Assembly (NCBI RefSeq): GCF_017916505.1
Contig: NZ_JAFMSZ010000001.1
Coordinates: forward strand, 496,001 to 560,000
DNA length: 64,000 nt
Reading direction: 5' to 3'
From: Naasia sp. SYSU D00057
GTDB lineage: Bacteria > Actinomycetota > Actinomycetes > Actinomycetales > Microbacteriaceae
Below, piece after piece: positions 32,339 to 46,098 of the stretch (its first letter is position 1; each line of letters starts with the position of its first letter). Below the pieces are notes generated by a model. It ran no database searches. It had not been told where the DNA came from and worked only from the letters and a program-made list of their open reading frames with translations. The position numbers and the translations under genes were made by a program.

Positions 32339-34150
32339 TCAGAGGGCATCCGGGTCATCCATCCGGACTCTGAGTGTAGGTGCCGGGCGGCGGTCCCGCC
32401 CGTCGCCCGAGGAGGCGCGGGGGCGGCGTCCGCTCGCCGCGCGGAGGATCCCGGTGCGGAGGACACCCGCGACTGCACCGCCGTGTGCGTAGTCGAAGCG
32501 GAGGACCGTGCGCACGCCCTCCTCGACGTGCTCGGTGCCGACCACGGTGGCGCCGGCCCCCTCCGCCTCCGCGAGGAGCGGCTCGACGAGGCGCAGCGGC
32601 CCCGTCACGGTGGCGACCCGGACGGCTGGCGGGAACCGCAGCTGCCGCCGGTCGGCCAGCTCTCGGGAGAGGAAGTCGCTCTGCCGCCACGTCGCGAGGG
32701 CGAGCGCGATCGGCCCCGTCACGCCGACGAGATGGACGGGCGCTCCAGCCGCGGCGAGTGAGGCGGCGGACGACCACCACCGCAGGCAGTCCTCGGCGAC
32801 GCGCGCGCTCTCCCGCAGCAGCATCCGCTGGCCGTCGAGCAGCAGCACGGCGCGGTAGCCGCCGTCAGCGATCGGCTCCGCCCCGCGGGTGGCGATGACG
32901 AGGCCGGGCTCACGGTCCACCCGCTCGAGGGGTCGCTCGCCGTCCGAGATCCGGACCCGCACGCCGGGAAACGCGCGGGCGAGGTCATGCGCGGTGCGGC
33001 CGGCGTCGGCGGCCATCGGCGTGCCCGCCCGCATCGCGTCGAGCGCCGCGCTGCCGGGACGGGCGACCTGCAGCAGCACCGGACCCTCGGTCAGCGCCTG
33101 GGAGGCGGCCCGCCATGCGGCCTGCGGGATGCGCGGCGACCCGGGGTCGTCGGGCGTGAGGATGACGTTCGGGGCACGCAGCGGGCGGGGCGCGACGGCG
33201 CGCAGCCAGCCGAGCTCGGCCAGCCTCTGCACGGCGGTCGACCGCGACAGCGCCGACAGGACGAGCCGGCAGCCGGTCTGCTGGTGGCGGACGAGGGCCG
33301 CGTCCCGGGCGTGCACGTACGGGGCGAGCGGCTCGGCGAGCAGCGGGTCGCCGTCGTTCCAGATCGCGATCAGCCCGAGCGCATGCACGGGCGCGTAGAC
33401 CGCCGAGCGGTTGCCGAGCACGATGCAGGGGCGCGCCTCGAGCGCGGACAGGAACGCCGAGTACCGCTCGGGGTTGCTCTGCCGGGCGTCGAAGCGCAGC
33501 ACGACGGCGGCCGTCGCAATCGAGTCGAGGGCGAGCTGCACCTGGTCCTGGTCGCGGTAGTCGGGCACGACGAGTACCGCGCTGCGGCCCTCCGCCACCT
33601 CGCGGACAGCGAGCTCGGCGAGGGTGAGCGCCCACGCGCCGATCCACTGGCCGCCGACCTCGGCGAGGCCGGGCAGCGCGTCGAGGGCGACGCGGTCGGC
33701 GGTCCCGTGCACGACGCCGTCCGGGTACCCGGTAACCTCCGGTGCGGCGGGCGGACCCGGCGGCTCGGGTGGGCGGCGGCCGTCACGCCACGCCTTCTCC
33801 ACCCGCACCTGCCGCTTCGGGATCGCCAGCCGCAGCACGTCGCTCGCACTGCCGGCCGCGCGGTCCGCGACGGCGCGGGCGAGCGCGTACACCTCGGGAG
33901 TCAGCACCGGCTGCTCGGAGACGAGCGCCTCGATCGGGCTGAGCTCCCCCGGCACCTCGCTGGTCGCCGCGGTCTCGACGACGTACGCGTCGGCGATCCG
34001 CCCCGCCATGCGCAGCGGCACGCGCACGCGCACGCCGGGGACGACCGCGCGCCTCAGCTCCTCCGGGATCCGGTAGTCGAAGAGGTGGTCGAGCTGGGGC
34101 AGCGGGGTGTCGAGCAGCACCCGCGCCACGGCGGGGGCGTCGGCGGACAT
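32339..34150 (-). CDS. priA: Probable primosomal protein N', helicase-motif-deficient
   Basis: 603 residues. The N-terminal 3'-DNA-binding domain (LLDTPLPQLDHLFDYRIP, VRVRVPLRMAGR) is clear PriA. The helicase core is degenerate: I find no Walker A GxxxxGK[S/T], no DExH box, and only three cysteines (in RPCIVLG, TGCRL and EDCLR), so the eight-Cys zinc module is gone. This degenerate form is known from actinobacteria, where it may keep a structural role in replication restart. The ATG at 34150 is 7 bp past the metK stop. Confidence 0.88.
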   Translation of the reverse strand: MSADAPAVARVLLDTPLPQLDHLFDYRIPEELRRAVVPGVRVRVPLRMAGRIADAYVVETAATSEVPGELSPIEALVSEQPVLTPEVYALARAVADRAAGSASDVLRLAIPKRQVRVEKAWRDGRRPPEPPGPPAAPEVTGYPDGVVHGTADRVALDALPGLAEVGGQWIGAWALTLAELAVREVAEGRSAVLVVPDYRDQDQVQLALDSIATAAVVLRFDARQSNPERYSAFLSALEARPCIVLGNRSAVYAPVHALGLIAIWNDGDPLLAEPLAPYVHARDAALVRHQQTGCRLVLSALSRSTAVQRLAELGWLRAVAPRPLRAPNVILTPDDPGSPRIPQAAWRAASQALTEGPVLLQVARPGSAALDAMRAGTPMAADAGRTAHDLARAFPGVRVRISDGERPLERVDREPGLVIATRGAEPIADGGYRAVLLLDGQRMLLRESARVAEDCLRWWSSAASLAAAGAPVHLVGVTGPIALALATWRQSDFLSRELADRRQLRFPPAVRVATVTGPLRLVEPLLAEAEGAGATVVGTEHVEEGVRTVLRFDYAHGGAVAGVLRTGILRAASGRRPRASSGDGRDRRPAPTLRVRMDDPDAL

Positions 34151-34157
34151 CTGCCGG

Positions 34158-35363
34158 TCAGAGCCCGGCCGCGCTGCGCAGGTCGTCGACGCGGTCGAGG
34201 CGCTCCCAGGTGAACCCGGGCAGCTCCCGGCCGAAGTGCCCGTAGGTCGCCGTTCGGGCGTAGATCGGTCGGAGCAGGTCGAGGTCGCGGATGATCGCCG
34301 CGGGACGCAGGTCGAACACCTCGCGGATGGCGGCGATGATCGTCTCGTCCGGGACGGCCCCCGTGCCGAACGTCTCGACGTAGAGGCCCACCGGTGCGGC
34401 GCGGCCGATCGCGTAGGCGATCTGCACCTCGAGGCGGTCGGCGAGACCCGCGGCGACCGCGTTCTTCGCCACCCAGCGCATCGCGTACGCCGCCGACCGG
34501 TCGACCTTCGACGGGTCCTTGCCGCTGAACGCGCCGCCGCCGTGCCGGGACGCGCCGCCGTAGGTGTCGACGATGATCTTGCGGCCGGTGAGCCCGGCGT
34601 CGCCCTTCGGGCCGCCGATCTCGAACCGGCCCGTCGGGTTGATGAAGAGGCGCACATCGCCGGCGGAGAGCGGCGCATGCTCGAGGACGGGCCGGATGAC
34701 CGTCTCCTCGACCTCGGCCTGCAGCTGCGCGGTCGACACCGAGGGGGCGTGCTGCGTGGAGAGCACGACCGCCTCGACGCTGCGCGGGGTGTGCCCCTCG
34801 TAGCCGACGGTGACCTGCGTCTTGCCGTCCGGGCGGAGGTAGTCGAGCACGCCCTGCCGGCGGACCTCGGCCAGCCGCTCGGCCAGCCGGTGCGCGAGCC
34901 AGATCGGGACGGGCATCAGCTGCGGGGTCTCCCGCGTCGCGAAGCCGAACATGATGCCCTGGTCGCCCGCGCCGAGCAGGTCGAACTCGTCGCTCGAGCG
35001 CCCGGCGGCCGCCGCCTCGCGGACCTCGGCGGCGCGGTCGACCCCCTGGGCGATGTCGGGCGACTGCGAGCCGATCGACACCGAGACGCCGCAGCTGTCG
35101 GCGTCGAAGCTCTTCTCGGAGGAGTCGTAGCCGATCTCGCGGATGCGGCGCCGGACGATGCCCGGGATGTCCGCGTAGCCCTCGGTCGTCACCTCGCCGG
35201 CGACGTGCACGAGCCCGGTCGTGACCAGCGTCTCGACCGCGACCCGGCTGCCCGGGTCCTGCTCGAGCAGGGCGTCGAGGATCGAGTCCGAGATCTGGTC
35301 GCAGATCTTGTCAGGGTGCCCCTCGGTCACGGACTCCGAGGTGAACAGGCGCAGTGCAGCCAA
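34158..35363 (-). CDS. metK: S-adenosylmethionine synthetase
   Basis: Makes SAM from methionine and ATP. 401 residues. Seen: [19 protein letters not shown], the loop [33 protein letters not shown]-type region split as [16 protein letters not shown], and [16 protein letters not shown]. The start is TTG at 35363, with GGAG eight nt before it. No SAM riboswitch is visible in the 87 bp upstream. Confidence 0.97.
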   Translation of the reverse strand: MAALRLFTSESVTEGHPDKICDQISDSILDALLEQDPGSRVAVETLVTTGLVHVAGEVTTEGYADIPGIVRRRIREIGYDSSEKSFDADSCGVSVSIGSQSPDIAQGVDRAAEVREAAAAGRSSDEFDLLGAGDQGIMFGFATRETPQLMPVPIWLAHRLAERLAEVRRQGVLDYLRPDGKTQVTVGYEGHTPRSVEAVVLSTQHAPSVSTAQLQAEVEETVIRPVLEHAPLSAGDVRLFINPTGRFEIGGPKGDAGLTGRKIIVDTYGGASRHGGGAFSGKDPSKVDRSAAYAMRWVAKNAVAAGLADRLEVQIAYAIGRAAPVGLYVETFGTGAVPDETIIAAIREVFDLRPAAIIRDLDLLRPIYARTATYGHFGRELPGFTWERLDRVDDLRSAAGL

Positions 35364-35420
35364 ATGTCGCTCCAGAAACGGTCGGCGGGAGGGCCCGCAC
35401 GCGAGCTCGGACGAGCGGCG

Positions 35421-35449
35421 CCCGGGCTCCGGAACGAGCCGTGCCCGGG
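35421..35449 (-). terminator. Hairpin between coaBC and metK (weak terminator or attenuator)
   Basis: CCCGGGC (35421-35427) pairs with GCCCGGG (35443-35449) around a 15-nt loop. It begins directly after the coaBC stop codon. The short stem without a T-tract suggests partial termination at most. Confidence 0.3.
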
Positions 35450-35450
35450 T

Positions 35451-36668
35451 TCAGACGAGCACGTCGAGTATGCGGTGGGCCACCGACAGCTTGTCGCCCG
35501 CGGCCTCGCCAACTATAGAGCCGTGCCCGTCGAGCACCGTGACGGCGTTCTCCGCGGTGGCGAAACCCTCCGCCCAGCCCACCCTGTTGAGGACGAGGAA
35601 GTCGACGCCCTTGCGGGCGGCCTTCTCGCGGGCCACGGCGAGGATCCGCTCGGGGTCCTGCTCGGTCTCGGCGGCGAAGCCGATCACGACCTGCCCGGCG
35701 GGACGCGAGGGCGCCAGCTCGCCGGAGGTGAGCGCGCGGAGGATGTCCGGGTTCCGGATCAGGCGGAGCTCGTGCTCCTCCCCCAGCGCCTCCTTCTTGA
35801 GCTTCGCGTCGGCGACGACGGCGGGACGGTAGTCGGCGACCGCGGCGGCCATGATGACGGCGTCCGCCTCGGCGGCGAAGCCGGCGACGGCGACGGCGAG
35901 CTCCTCGGCGGTGCCGACCTGGTGCAGCGCCACGCCGTGCGGCGGCGGGACCTCGAGGTGCGCGGCGACGAGGGTGACGGCGGCCCCGCGGTCGCGGGCG
36001 GCCTCGGCGAGGGCGACTCCCTGACGCCCGCTCGAGCGGTTGCCGAGGAACCGGACGGGGTCGAGGGGCTCGCGTGTGCCGCCGGCCGTGATGAGGATGC
36101 GCCGCCCGGCGAGGTCCTGCGGCCGGACGGCGGCGAGCGTGGCGGCGAGGATCTCCTCGGGCTCGGCCATCCGGCCGGCGCCCACGTCCTTGCCGGTCAG
36201 CGCGCCGGTGCCGGGACCCACGACGCGGACGCCGCGCTCGCGCAGCAGAGCGAGGTTGGCGACGGTGGCGGGGTTCTCCCACATCTCGGTGTGCATCGCG
36301 GGGGCGACGACGAGCGGGGCGGAGCTCGCGAGCACCGTGGTGCCGAGCAGGTCGTCCGAGAGGCCGTGAGCGAGCTTCGCGAGCGAGTTCGCGGTGGCCG
36401 GGGCGATGACGATCACGTCGGCGGCCTGACCGAGCGCGACGTGGCGCACCTCGGCGACGCCCTCGTACAGGTCGGTGCCGACCTCGTTGCGGCTGATCGC
36501 CTCGAGGGTCGGCTTTCCGACGAACCTCAGCGCGGAGGGGGTGGCCACGACGGAGACGTCATGGCCGGCGAGGACGAGCAGGCGCACGAGGGCGACCGCC
36601 TTGTACGCCGCGATGCCGCCGGTGATCCCGACGACGACGCGAAGGCGGCCGCCCTCGCCCGATGCCAT
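35451..36668 (-). CDS. coaBC: Bifunctional phosphopantothenoylcysteine decarboxylase/synthetase
   Basis: Two steps of CoA synthesis in one protein of 405 residues. CoaC half (1 to about 180): FMN-binding VGITGGIAAYKA, catalytic-type His76 in VRHVALG, PAMHTEMW (123-130). CoaB half: ITAGGTREPLDPVRFLGNRSSG, MAAAVADYRP. Where E. coli has its reactive cysteine before the GRM motif, the sequence is GTGALTGKDVGAGRM with no Cys; I recall mycobacterial CoaBC being alike. ATG at 36668, 17 bp past the rpoZ stop. Confidence 0.94.
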   Translation of the reverse strand: MASGEGGRLRVVVGITGGIAAYKAVALVRLLVLAGHDVSVVATPSALRFVGKPTLEAISRNEVGTDLYEGVAEVRHVALGQAADVIVIAPATANSLAKLAHGLSDDLLGTTVLASSAPLVVAPAMHTEMWENPATVANLALLRERGVRVVGPGTGALTGKDVGAGRMAEPEEILAATLAAVRPQDLAGRRILITAGGTREPLDPVRFLGNRSSGRQGVALAEAARDRGAAVTLVAAHLEVPPPHGVALHQVGTAEELAVAVAGFAAEADAVIMAAAVADYRPAVVADAKLKKEALGEEHELRLIRNPDILRALTSGELAPSRPAGQVVIGFAAETEQDPERILAVAREKAARKGVDFLVLNRVGWAEGFATAENAVTVLDGHGSIVGEAAGDKLSVAHRILDVLV

Positions 36669-36684
36669 CCCTGGAAGGGGTGGC

Positions 36685-36939
36685 TCAGAGAGCCTTGACG
36701 ACGAGCTTGTCCTCGTTGATCTCGCGGAGCGCGACCGAGAGGGGCTTGTCGTCGATCGACGAGTCCACGAGCGGCCCGACGTTGTCGAACAGGCTGCCCT
36801 CGTGGAGGTCGGCGTAGTAGTCGTTGATCTGGCGGGCACGCTTGGACGCGAACAGGACGAGCGCGTACTTGGAGTCCACCTTGCTGAGCAGGTCGTCGAT
36901 GGGCGGGTCGATGATGCCCGCGGACTTGGTGCTGGTCAT
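36685..36939 (-). CDS. rpoZ: RNA polymerase omega subunit
   Basis: 84 residues. Helps assemble RNA polymerase by holding the beta' subunit. [30 protein letters not shown] is the conserved core (seen in two parts around DSKYALV). An AGGAGG seven nt before the ATG is ideal. It sits between gmk and coaBC, the standard actinobacterial order. Confidence 0.96.
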   Translation of the reverse strand: MTSTKSAGIIDPPIDDLLSKVDSKYALVLFASKRARQINDYYADLHEGSLFDNVGPLVDSSIDDKPLSVALREINEDKLVVKAL

Positions 36940-36963
36940 GGGTTCCTCCTGATCTGCCGCGGA

Positions 36964-37851
36964 TCAGTATCCGGGCGAAGTCGGCATCAAGTCTACGACC
37001 TCGCGGGCCGCGGTCGGCACGTCGACGTTGACGACCCTGTAGTCGAACTCGTCCTGGACCGCCAGCTCGTCGTGGGCGGTGCGCAGCCGCCGCTCCTGCT
37101 CCTCGGCGTCCTCGGTGCCGCGGCCGGTGAGCCGGCGCACCAGCTCCTCCCAGCTGGGCGGCAGCAGGAACACGAGTCGCGCCTCCGGGAAGACCTGCCG
37201 GACCTGGCGGGCGCCCTGGATGTCGATCTCGAGGAGGACGCTCTTGCCCTCGGCGAGGGCGCGGGTGATCGGCGGCCGGGGCGTGCCGTAGCGGTACGCG
37301 TTGTGCACGGTGGCCCACTCGAGGAACTCGCCGGCCTCGATCATCCGGTCGAACTCGGCGTCGTCCACGAAGTAGTAGTTGACGCCCTCGACCTCGCCGG
37401 GCCGCGGCGGACGCGTCGTCGCGCTCACCGAGAGTAGCACCTCCGGGTGGTTGTCCCGGATGTAGGTGGAGACCGTGCCCTTGCCGACGGCGGTCGGGCC
37501 GGCGAGCACGACGAGCGCGCCCGGCTCGATCTTGCGCTTCTGCCGCTCGACGAGGAACTCGCGGAGGCGCTTGCGCTGGTGCACGCCGAGGCCGCCCACG
37601 CGCTTGGAGGGCGAGATGCCGAGCTCGGACATGATCCGCGCGGTGCGGGTCGGGCCGAGCCACGGGATGCTGCCGATCAGCTCGCTGACCCGGAGGCTGG
37701 CCTCGGCGGGATGCTCGGCGTCGGCCGCGTCGAGGACGTCGCTCGCGGTGCGCTCACCGCTCGCGACCTGCCGCTTCACCTCCGCGCGGGCGCGCCGTGC
37801 GGCGACGGCCGCGCGGGACCCGGCGATGCGGTCGACCTCGGGCGGCTTCAC
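36964..37851 (-). CDS. gmk: Fused actinobacterial IHF (mihF) and guanylate kinase
   Basis: 295 residues in one frame. Residues 1-105 match the actinobacterial integration host factor: [16 protein letters not shown], then the helix-two-turn-helix region with [20 protein letters not shown] and [19 protein letters not shown]. Residues 112-295 are guanylate kinase (GMP to GDP): P-loop GPTAVGKG at 118-125, [35 protein letters not shown]. In Mycobacterium these are two adjacent genes. I see no stop or ribosome site between the parts, so this is a real fusion or a domain merger. GTG start overlaps the pyrF stop (GTGA). Confidence 0.93.
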   Translation of the reverse strand: MKPPEVDRIAGSRAAVAARRARAEVKRQVASGERTASDVLDAADAEHPAEASLRVSELIGSIPWLGPTRTARIMSELGISPSKRVGGLGVHQRKRLREFLVERQKRKIEPGALVVLAGPTAVGKGTVSTYIRDNHPEVLLSVSATTRPPRPGEVEGVNYYFVDDAEFDRMIEAGEFLEWATVHNAYRYGTPRPPITRALAEGKSVLLEIDIQGARQVRQVFPEARLVFLLPPSWEELVRRLTGRGTEDAEEQERRLRTAHDELAVQDEFDYRVVNVDVPTAAREVVDLMPTSPGY

Positions 37852-38722
37852 GCGTACGCCTCCGCCACCTGGCGCACCTGCGCGTCGATCGCGGCGCCGA
37901 TCCCCTCCATACCGGCGGAGAGGATGCTGCGGGACGCGGTGACGATCACCTGGTCCGCGGCGACCCCGAAGATCTTCCGCACGTCGCGGAACTCGGCGCC
38001 CTGGAAGCCGAAGCCGGGTGCGAGGATCGGCGCGGCGGGCGGGGCGGCGAGCTCGTCGAGGTCGATGCCGACGTCGGCGAAGTCGATGGTCGCGCCGAGC
38101 ACGACGCCGATCGACCCGAGGCGGTCGCCCATCCGGTGCTCGGCGTTCCAGCCAGCGACGCGCGAGGCGATGCCGCCGGCGACCGTCTTCCCGGCCTGGG
38201 TCTCGCGCTGGATGATCGACGTCTGCACCGCCTCCGCCTCCGGATTGGAGGTGGCGGAGAGGACCAGCAGGCCCTTGCCGGCGTTCTCGGCGAACTCGAG
38301 CGGCGCCTTGAGAGCGCCGAAGCCCTGGTACGCGCTGATCGTCATCGCGTCGACCTCGAGCGGCGAGCCGGGGCTCAGCCAGGCCTGGGCGTACGCCTCG
38401 AGCGTCGACCCGAGGTCGCCGCGCTTGACGTCGCCGATGACGACGAGCCCTGCCTTGCGGGCCTCGACGAGCACGTCCTCCAGCACCCGGAAGCCGATCG
38501 ACCCGAACCGCTCGTAGAACGCGACCTGCGGCTTCACGATGCCGACGCGTCCCGCGCAGGCCTCGATCACCCGCAGCCCGAACTCATGGGCGCCGACCGC
38601 GCTGAGCGGCAGGCCCCACTCCTTGAGCAGGTACTCGTGCGGATCGATTCCGATGCACAGGTGGCCGTGGGCGTCGAAAGCCGCCGCAAGCCGATCCCCG
38701 AAGGGCGTCGGGATACCAGCGG

Positions 38723-38726
<4 letters not shown>
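37848..38726 (-). CDS. pyrF: Orotidine 5'-phosphate decarboxylase, type 2
   Basis: Last step of UMP synthesis. 292 residues, the long type 2 form usual in actinobacteria. [27 protein letters not shown], and the catalytic motif [14 protein letters not shown] are present, with [11 protein letters not shown] near the C-terminus. ATG overlaps the carB stop (ATGA). Confidence 0.95.
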
Positions 38727-42051
<3,325 letters not shown>

Positions 42052-42052
<1 letters not shown>

Positions 42053-43323
42053 CAGTCGTTGCTGCTTTCCGTGTCGTTCGCGGCCGCGCCGGCGGCGGTA
42101 TTCAGGCCCGCGGCATCAGCGCCGGCGGTCGGCGAGACGTCCCTCGGGGTGACCTGCGGCTCGGCCTCGACGGCGATCGCCTCCTCCGGTGAGCGCCGGG
42201 AGGCGAGCACCATGTCGCGGAACCGGTCGAAGAGGTACTGGGAGTCGTGCGGGCCGGCCGCCGCCTCCGGGTGGTACTGGACGCTGAACGCCGGGATGTC
42301 GAGACACGCGATGCCCTCCACCACGTCGTCGTTGAGGTCGACGTGGGTCACCTCGGCGCGGCCGAAGCCCGCCGGGGTCTCGACGGGCCCGCCGCGGGGC
42401 ACCTCGACGGCGAATCCGTGGTTGTGCGCGGTGATCTCCACGCGCCCGGTGCGCTTGTCGAGCACGGGCTGGTTGATTCCGCGGTGACCGAACGGCAGCT
42501 TGTAGGTGCCGAAGCCGAGCGCGCGGCCGAGCAGCTGGTTGCCGAAGCAGATGCCGAAGAACGGCGTCCCCCGGCGCAGGACGGCTCGGAGCAGCTCGAC
42601 GTGGTCGTCCGAGGCGCCCGGGTCGCCGGGGCCGTTCGAGTAGAAGACAGCGCTCGGGTCGAGCTCGAAGAGCTCCTCGACCGTCGTCGACTCGGGCACG
42701 ACGTGCACGTCGAAGCCGCGCTCGGCGAGGGCGCGGATCGTCGCCGCCTTGATGCCCAGGTCGAGGATGGCGACGGAGCCGATCCGCTCGCCCTCGGCCG
42801 GCACGGTGTAGCGCGATTCGGTCGACACCGCGCTCGAGAGGTGGGAGCCGGTCATCTCGGGGCTCTCGCGCACCAGCTCGAGCTGCTGATCCTCGGGAAG
42901 GCTCGCGTCGGCTCCCGAGAAGATGCCCGCGCGCATGGCGCCCTTGTCGCGCAGGTGCAGGGTGACGGCGCGGGTGTCGATGCCGCTGATGCCGACGACC
43001 TCCTGGGCGACCAGGTCGTCGTCCAGGCTGCGGACGGCGCGGTGGTTGGACACGACGCGGGAGGGGTCGCGCACGACGTAGCCGGCGACCCAGATGCGGC
43101 GGGACTCGGGGTCCTCGTCGTTGACGCCGGTGTTGCCGATGTGCGGCGCCGTCTGGAGCACGATCTGACCCGCGTACGACGGGTCGGTGATCGTCTCCTG
43201 GTAGCCGGTCATGCCGGTGGCGAAGACGGCTTCGCCGAACGTGCGGCCACGGGCGCCGTAGGCACGGCCGCGGAAGCGGCGGCCGTCCTCGAGGACCAGG
43301 ACTGCTGGCTCGCGGGAGATCAC
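42052..43323 (-). CDS. carA: Carbamoyl phosphate synthase small subunit
   Basis: Glutaminase subunit. 423 residues. The N-terminal CPSase domain is followed by a class I amidotransferase domain with the nucleophile Cys in [16 protein letters not shown] and the His/Glu pair in [12 protein letters not shown]. The last 40 or so residues form an Ala/Glu/Asp-rich tail beyond the usual domain end. GTG start directly abuts the stop of the next gene upstream (TGAGTG read as TGA then GTG). Confidence 0.97.
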
Positions 43324-43854
43324 TCAGAATCCTCTTTCGCTGGTGTCGGGACTCGACGCTACCGAACCGCGCACGATGCGCTGAATCGCGTCGAGGAGGG
43401 CGGAGGCGTCCGCCGCGGAGGGCGGGCGCAGGTAGGTGTCGACCGGGTTGCCGCCGAGATCCCAGGAGATCCGGAGGAGCCCGCCGGGCTCCACGCCGCG
43501 GTCGATGGCGTAGGTCGACCGGCCGACGCCGTCGAGGTCCGCGGCGGGGATCCAGGCGGCGTCCCGTCCCGCGAGGGCGAGCGACAGCCCGCCGGGGAAC
43601 ACCTGGGCGGTGGCGCGGGCACGGTGCCCGAGGCCCGCGACGGCGACCCGCTCGAGCGGCTGGTCGCGGAGCGTGGTGGCGACGTAGAGCACCTCGGCGG
43701 TGACGCGCGGCGTGCCCGGGTCGGCCGGCAGCGCCGCCACCGGACCGAGACCGCTCTGCCGGCGGACCCGGCGGCGCCAGCCGAGCGCCATGCCCGCGAA
43801 GGCCAGGACGACGACGGCGCCGATCACCAGGGTCGGGACGAGCTGCTCAGGCAC
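43324..43854 (-). CDS. Membrane-anchored PH-like domain protein of the pyr operon
   Basis: 176 residues: one N-terminal helix (PTLVIGAVVVLAFAGMALGW), a basic stretch, then a soluble domain of about 125 residues rich in beta-strands (VTAEVLYVATTLRDQPLERV, GLLRISWDLGG). A small membrane protein at this spot between pyrC and carA is a constant of actinobacterial pyr operons (Rv1382 in M. tuberculosis). Function unknown to me. GTG start overlaps the pyrC stop by 8 bp. Confidence 0.82.
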   Translation of the reverse strand: MPEQLVPTLVIGAVVVLAFAGMALGWRRRVRRQSGLGPVAALPADPGTPRVTAEVLYVATTLRDQPLERVAVAGLGHRARATAQVFPGGLSLALAGRDAAWIPAADLDGVGRSTYAIDRGVEPGGLLRISWDLGGNPVDTYLRPPSAADASALLDAIQRIVRGSVASSPDTSERGF

Positions 43855-45154
43855 GCAGCGCCTCCTGCGGGGTCACGGCGCCATCGAGGACGGTCGGCCG
43901 CCCCTCGTGGAACACCGCGACCACCCGGCCCGGAAGGCGGCGCCCGAGGTAGGGCGAGTTGCGGCTGCGGCCGGCGAGGTGCTCGGCCGCGAAGTCGCTG
44001 CGGGCGGACGGGTCGTACAGCACGATCTCCGGCGACGAGCCGGCCGCGATCGCCTCGCCGTGCCCGGAGATGCCGCCGATGCGGGCGGGCGCTGCGGACA
44101 TCACGCGCTCGACGCCCGCCCAGTCGAGCAGCCCGGTCTCGACCATCGCCTCGTGGACGACGGACAGCGCCGACTCGAGCCCGACCATGCCGTTCGCGGC
44201 CTCGCTCCACTCGGCGGTCTTGCTGTCGGCGGGGTGCGGCGCATGGTCGGTCGCGACGACGTCGATCGTGCCGTCGGCGAGGCCGGCGCGGACCGCCTCC
44301 ACGTCGGCGTCGGAGCGCAGCGGCGGGTTCACCTTGTAGCGGGCGTCGTAGCCCTCAGCGAGCCGGTCGGTGAGCAGCAGGTGGTGCGGGGTGACCTCCG
44401 CGGTGACCGCGATGCCGCGGCTCTTCGCCCAGCGGACGAGCTCCACGGAGCCGGCCGTCGAGAGATGGCAGACGTGCAGGCGGGCGCCGGTGTGCTGGGC
44501 GAGGAGCACGTCGCGGGCGATGATCGCCTCCTCGGCGACGGCGGGCCAGCCGGCAAGGCCGAGCTCCGCGCTCGTCGGCCCCTCGTTGAGCTGCGCACCG
44601 ATCGTCAGGCGCGGCTCCTGCGCGTGCTGGGCGAGCACTCCGCCGAAGCCGCGGATGTACTCGAGTGCGCGGCGCATGAGCAGCGGGTCGGCGACGCAGA
44701 ACCCGTCGTCGCTGAACATCCGCACCCTGGCCCGGGAGCGGGCCATGGCGCCGATGTCGGCGAGCTGCTCACCGCCGAGTCCCTTGGTGACCGCGCCGAT
44801 GGGACGGACCGTCACGTAGCCGGCCGCCTCACCGAGGGCCTGCACCTGCTCGACGACGCTCGCGGTGTCGGCCACCGGGCTGGTGTTCGCCATGGCGCTG
44901 ACCGCCGTGTAGCCGCCGGCGGCCGCGGCGCGCGAGCCCGTGAGGACCGTCTCCGAGCCCTCGCCGCCGGGCTCGCGGAGGTGGGTGTGCAGATCGACGA
45001 GACCCGGCAGCGCGAGCAGCCCGTCCGCGTCGATCCGGGTGGCGCCGGCACGGCTGAGGCCGGTCCCGACCTCGGCGACGATGCCGCCGTCGAGCACCAG
45101 GTCGACGGTGCGGCCGTCCGCGAGGGCGGCGCCGGTGATCAGGTACGCGGTCAT
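43847..45154 (-). CDS. pyrC: Dihydroorotase, class I
   Basis: Ring closure of carbamoyl aspartate to dihydroorotate. 435 residues, amidohydrolase fold. Zinc ligands in [16 protein letters not shown], with further His in [12 protein letters not shown] and [11 protein letters not shown], and the catalytic Asp in [13 protein letters not shown] overlaps the pyrB stop (ATGA). Confidence 0.96.
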   Translation of the reverse strand: MTAYLITGAALADGRTVDLVLDGGIVAEVGTGLSRAGATRIDADGLLALPGLVDLHTHLREPGGEGSETVLTGSRAAAAGGYTAVSAMANTSPVADTASVVEQVQALGEAAGYVTVRPIGAVTKGLGGEQLADIGAMARSRARVRMFSDDGFCVADPLLMRRALEYIRGFGGVLAQHAQEPRLTIGAQLNEGPTSAELGLAGWPAVAEEAIIARDVLLAQHTGARLHVCHLSTAGSVELVRWAKSRGIAVTAEVTPHHLLLTDRLAEGYDARYKVNPPLRSDADVEAVRAGLADGTIDVVATDHAPHPADSKTAEWSEAANGMVGLESALSVVHEAMVETGLLDWAGVERVMSAAPARIGGISGHGEAIAAGSSPEIVLYDPSARSDFAAEHLAGRSRNSPYLGRRLPGRVVAVFHEGRPTVLDGAVTPQEALRA

Positions 45155-46098
45155 TCCGCTCCTCCCGCGAGGGTCAGGTAGAGCGCCGCCATGCGGACGG
45201 AGACGCCGTTGGCGACCTGTTCGAGCACCGTCGAGCGGGGCGAGTCGGCCGCCGCCGAGGAGATCTCGAAGCCCCGGTTCATCGGACCGGGATGCATGAC
45301 GACCGTCCGCTCGGGCAGCGCGGCGAAGCGCGCGACGGTGAGGCCCCATCCCGCCGAGTACTCCCGGGCGCTCGGGAAGAAGGCCTCGTTCATCCGCTCC
45401 CGCTGGACGCGGAGCATCATCACCGCGTCCGGGTCCGTGTCCGCGATGGCGGCGTCGAGGTCGTGGAGGGCGGTGACCGGCCAGTCCGCGATGCCGTGCG
45501 GCAGCAGGGTGGGCGGCCCCACGAGTGTGACGCGGGCGCCGAGCGTGGTGAGCAGCCACACGTTGGAGCGCGCCACCCGCGAGTGCAGGATGTCGCCGAC
45601 GATGAGGACCGAGACGCCGTCGAGGTCCCTCCCCCGGCTCGCCTCGCCGTGCAGGCGGCGCCGGAGGGTGAACGCGTCGAGGAGCGCCTGTGTCGGGTGC
45701 TCGTGGGTGCCGTCGCCGGCGTTGACGACGCTCGAGGCGATCCAGCCGCTGCGGGCGAGCACGGCCGGGCCGCCGGAGGCCCAGTGCCGCAGCACGATCC
45801 CGTCGGCGCCGATCGCCTCGAGGGTCTGGGCCGTGTCCTGCAGGGACTCACCCTTGGAGACGCTCGAGCCCTTCGCGGCGAAGTTGATGACGTCCGCGGA
45901 GAGCCGCTTCGCGGCCGCCTCGAACGAGATGCGGGTGCGGGTCGAGTCCTCGAGGAAGAGGTTGACGACCGTCTTGCCGCGGAGGGTCGGGAGCTTCTTG
46001 ACCTCGCGCTGCTGCGTGGCGGCCATGTCCTCCGCGGTGTCGAGGATCCGGACCGCCGTGTCGCGGTCGAGGTCCCGGGTGGAGAGCAGGTGCTTCAC
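45151..46098 (-). CDS. pyrB: Aspartate carbamoyltransferase catalytic subunit
   Basis: Joins carbamoyl phosphate to aspartate. 315 residues. [12 protein letters not shown] and [14 protein letters not shown] are the carbamoyl phosphate motifs; [16 protein letters not shown] and [10 protein letters not shown] follow. No PyrI regulatory subunit is nearby; control is through PyrR. GTG start overlaps the pyrR stop. Confidence 0.97.
   Translation of the reverse strand: MKHLLSTRDLDRDTAVRILDTAEDMAATQQREVKKLPTLRGKTVVNLFLEDSTRTRISFEAAAKRLSADVINFAAKGSSVSKGESLQDTAQTLEAIGADGIVLRHWASGGPAVLARSGWIASSVVNAGDGTHEHPTQALLDAFTLRRRLHGEASRGRDLDGVSVLIVGDILHSRVARSNVWLLTTLGARVTLVGPPTLLPHGIADWPVTALHDLDAAIADTDPDAVMMLRVQRERMNEAFFPSAREYSAGWGLTVARFAALPERTVVMHPGPMNRGFEISSAAADSPRSTVLEQVANGVSVRMAALYLTLAGGAE

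Noticed and set aside
35364-35450. SAM riboswitch before metK
   Set aside because: The 87-bp gap has only one short hairpin and none of the conserved SAM-I or SAM-II core pieces; metK seems to be read from upstream genes.
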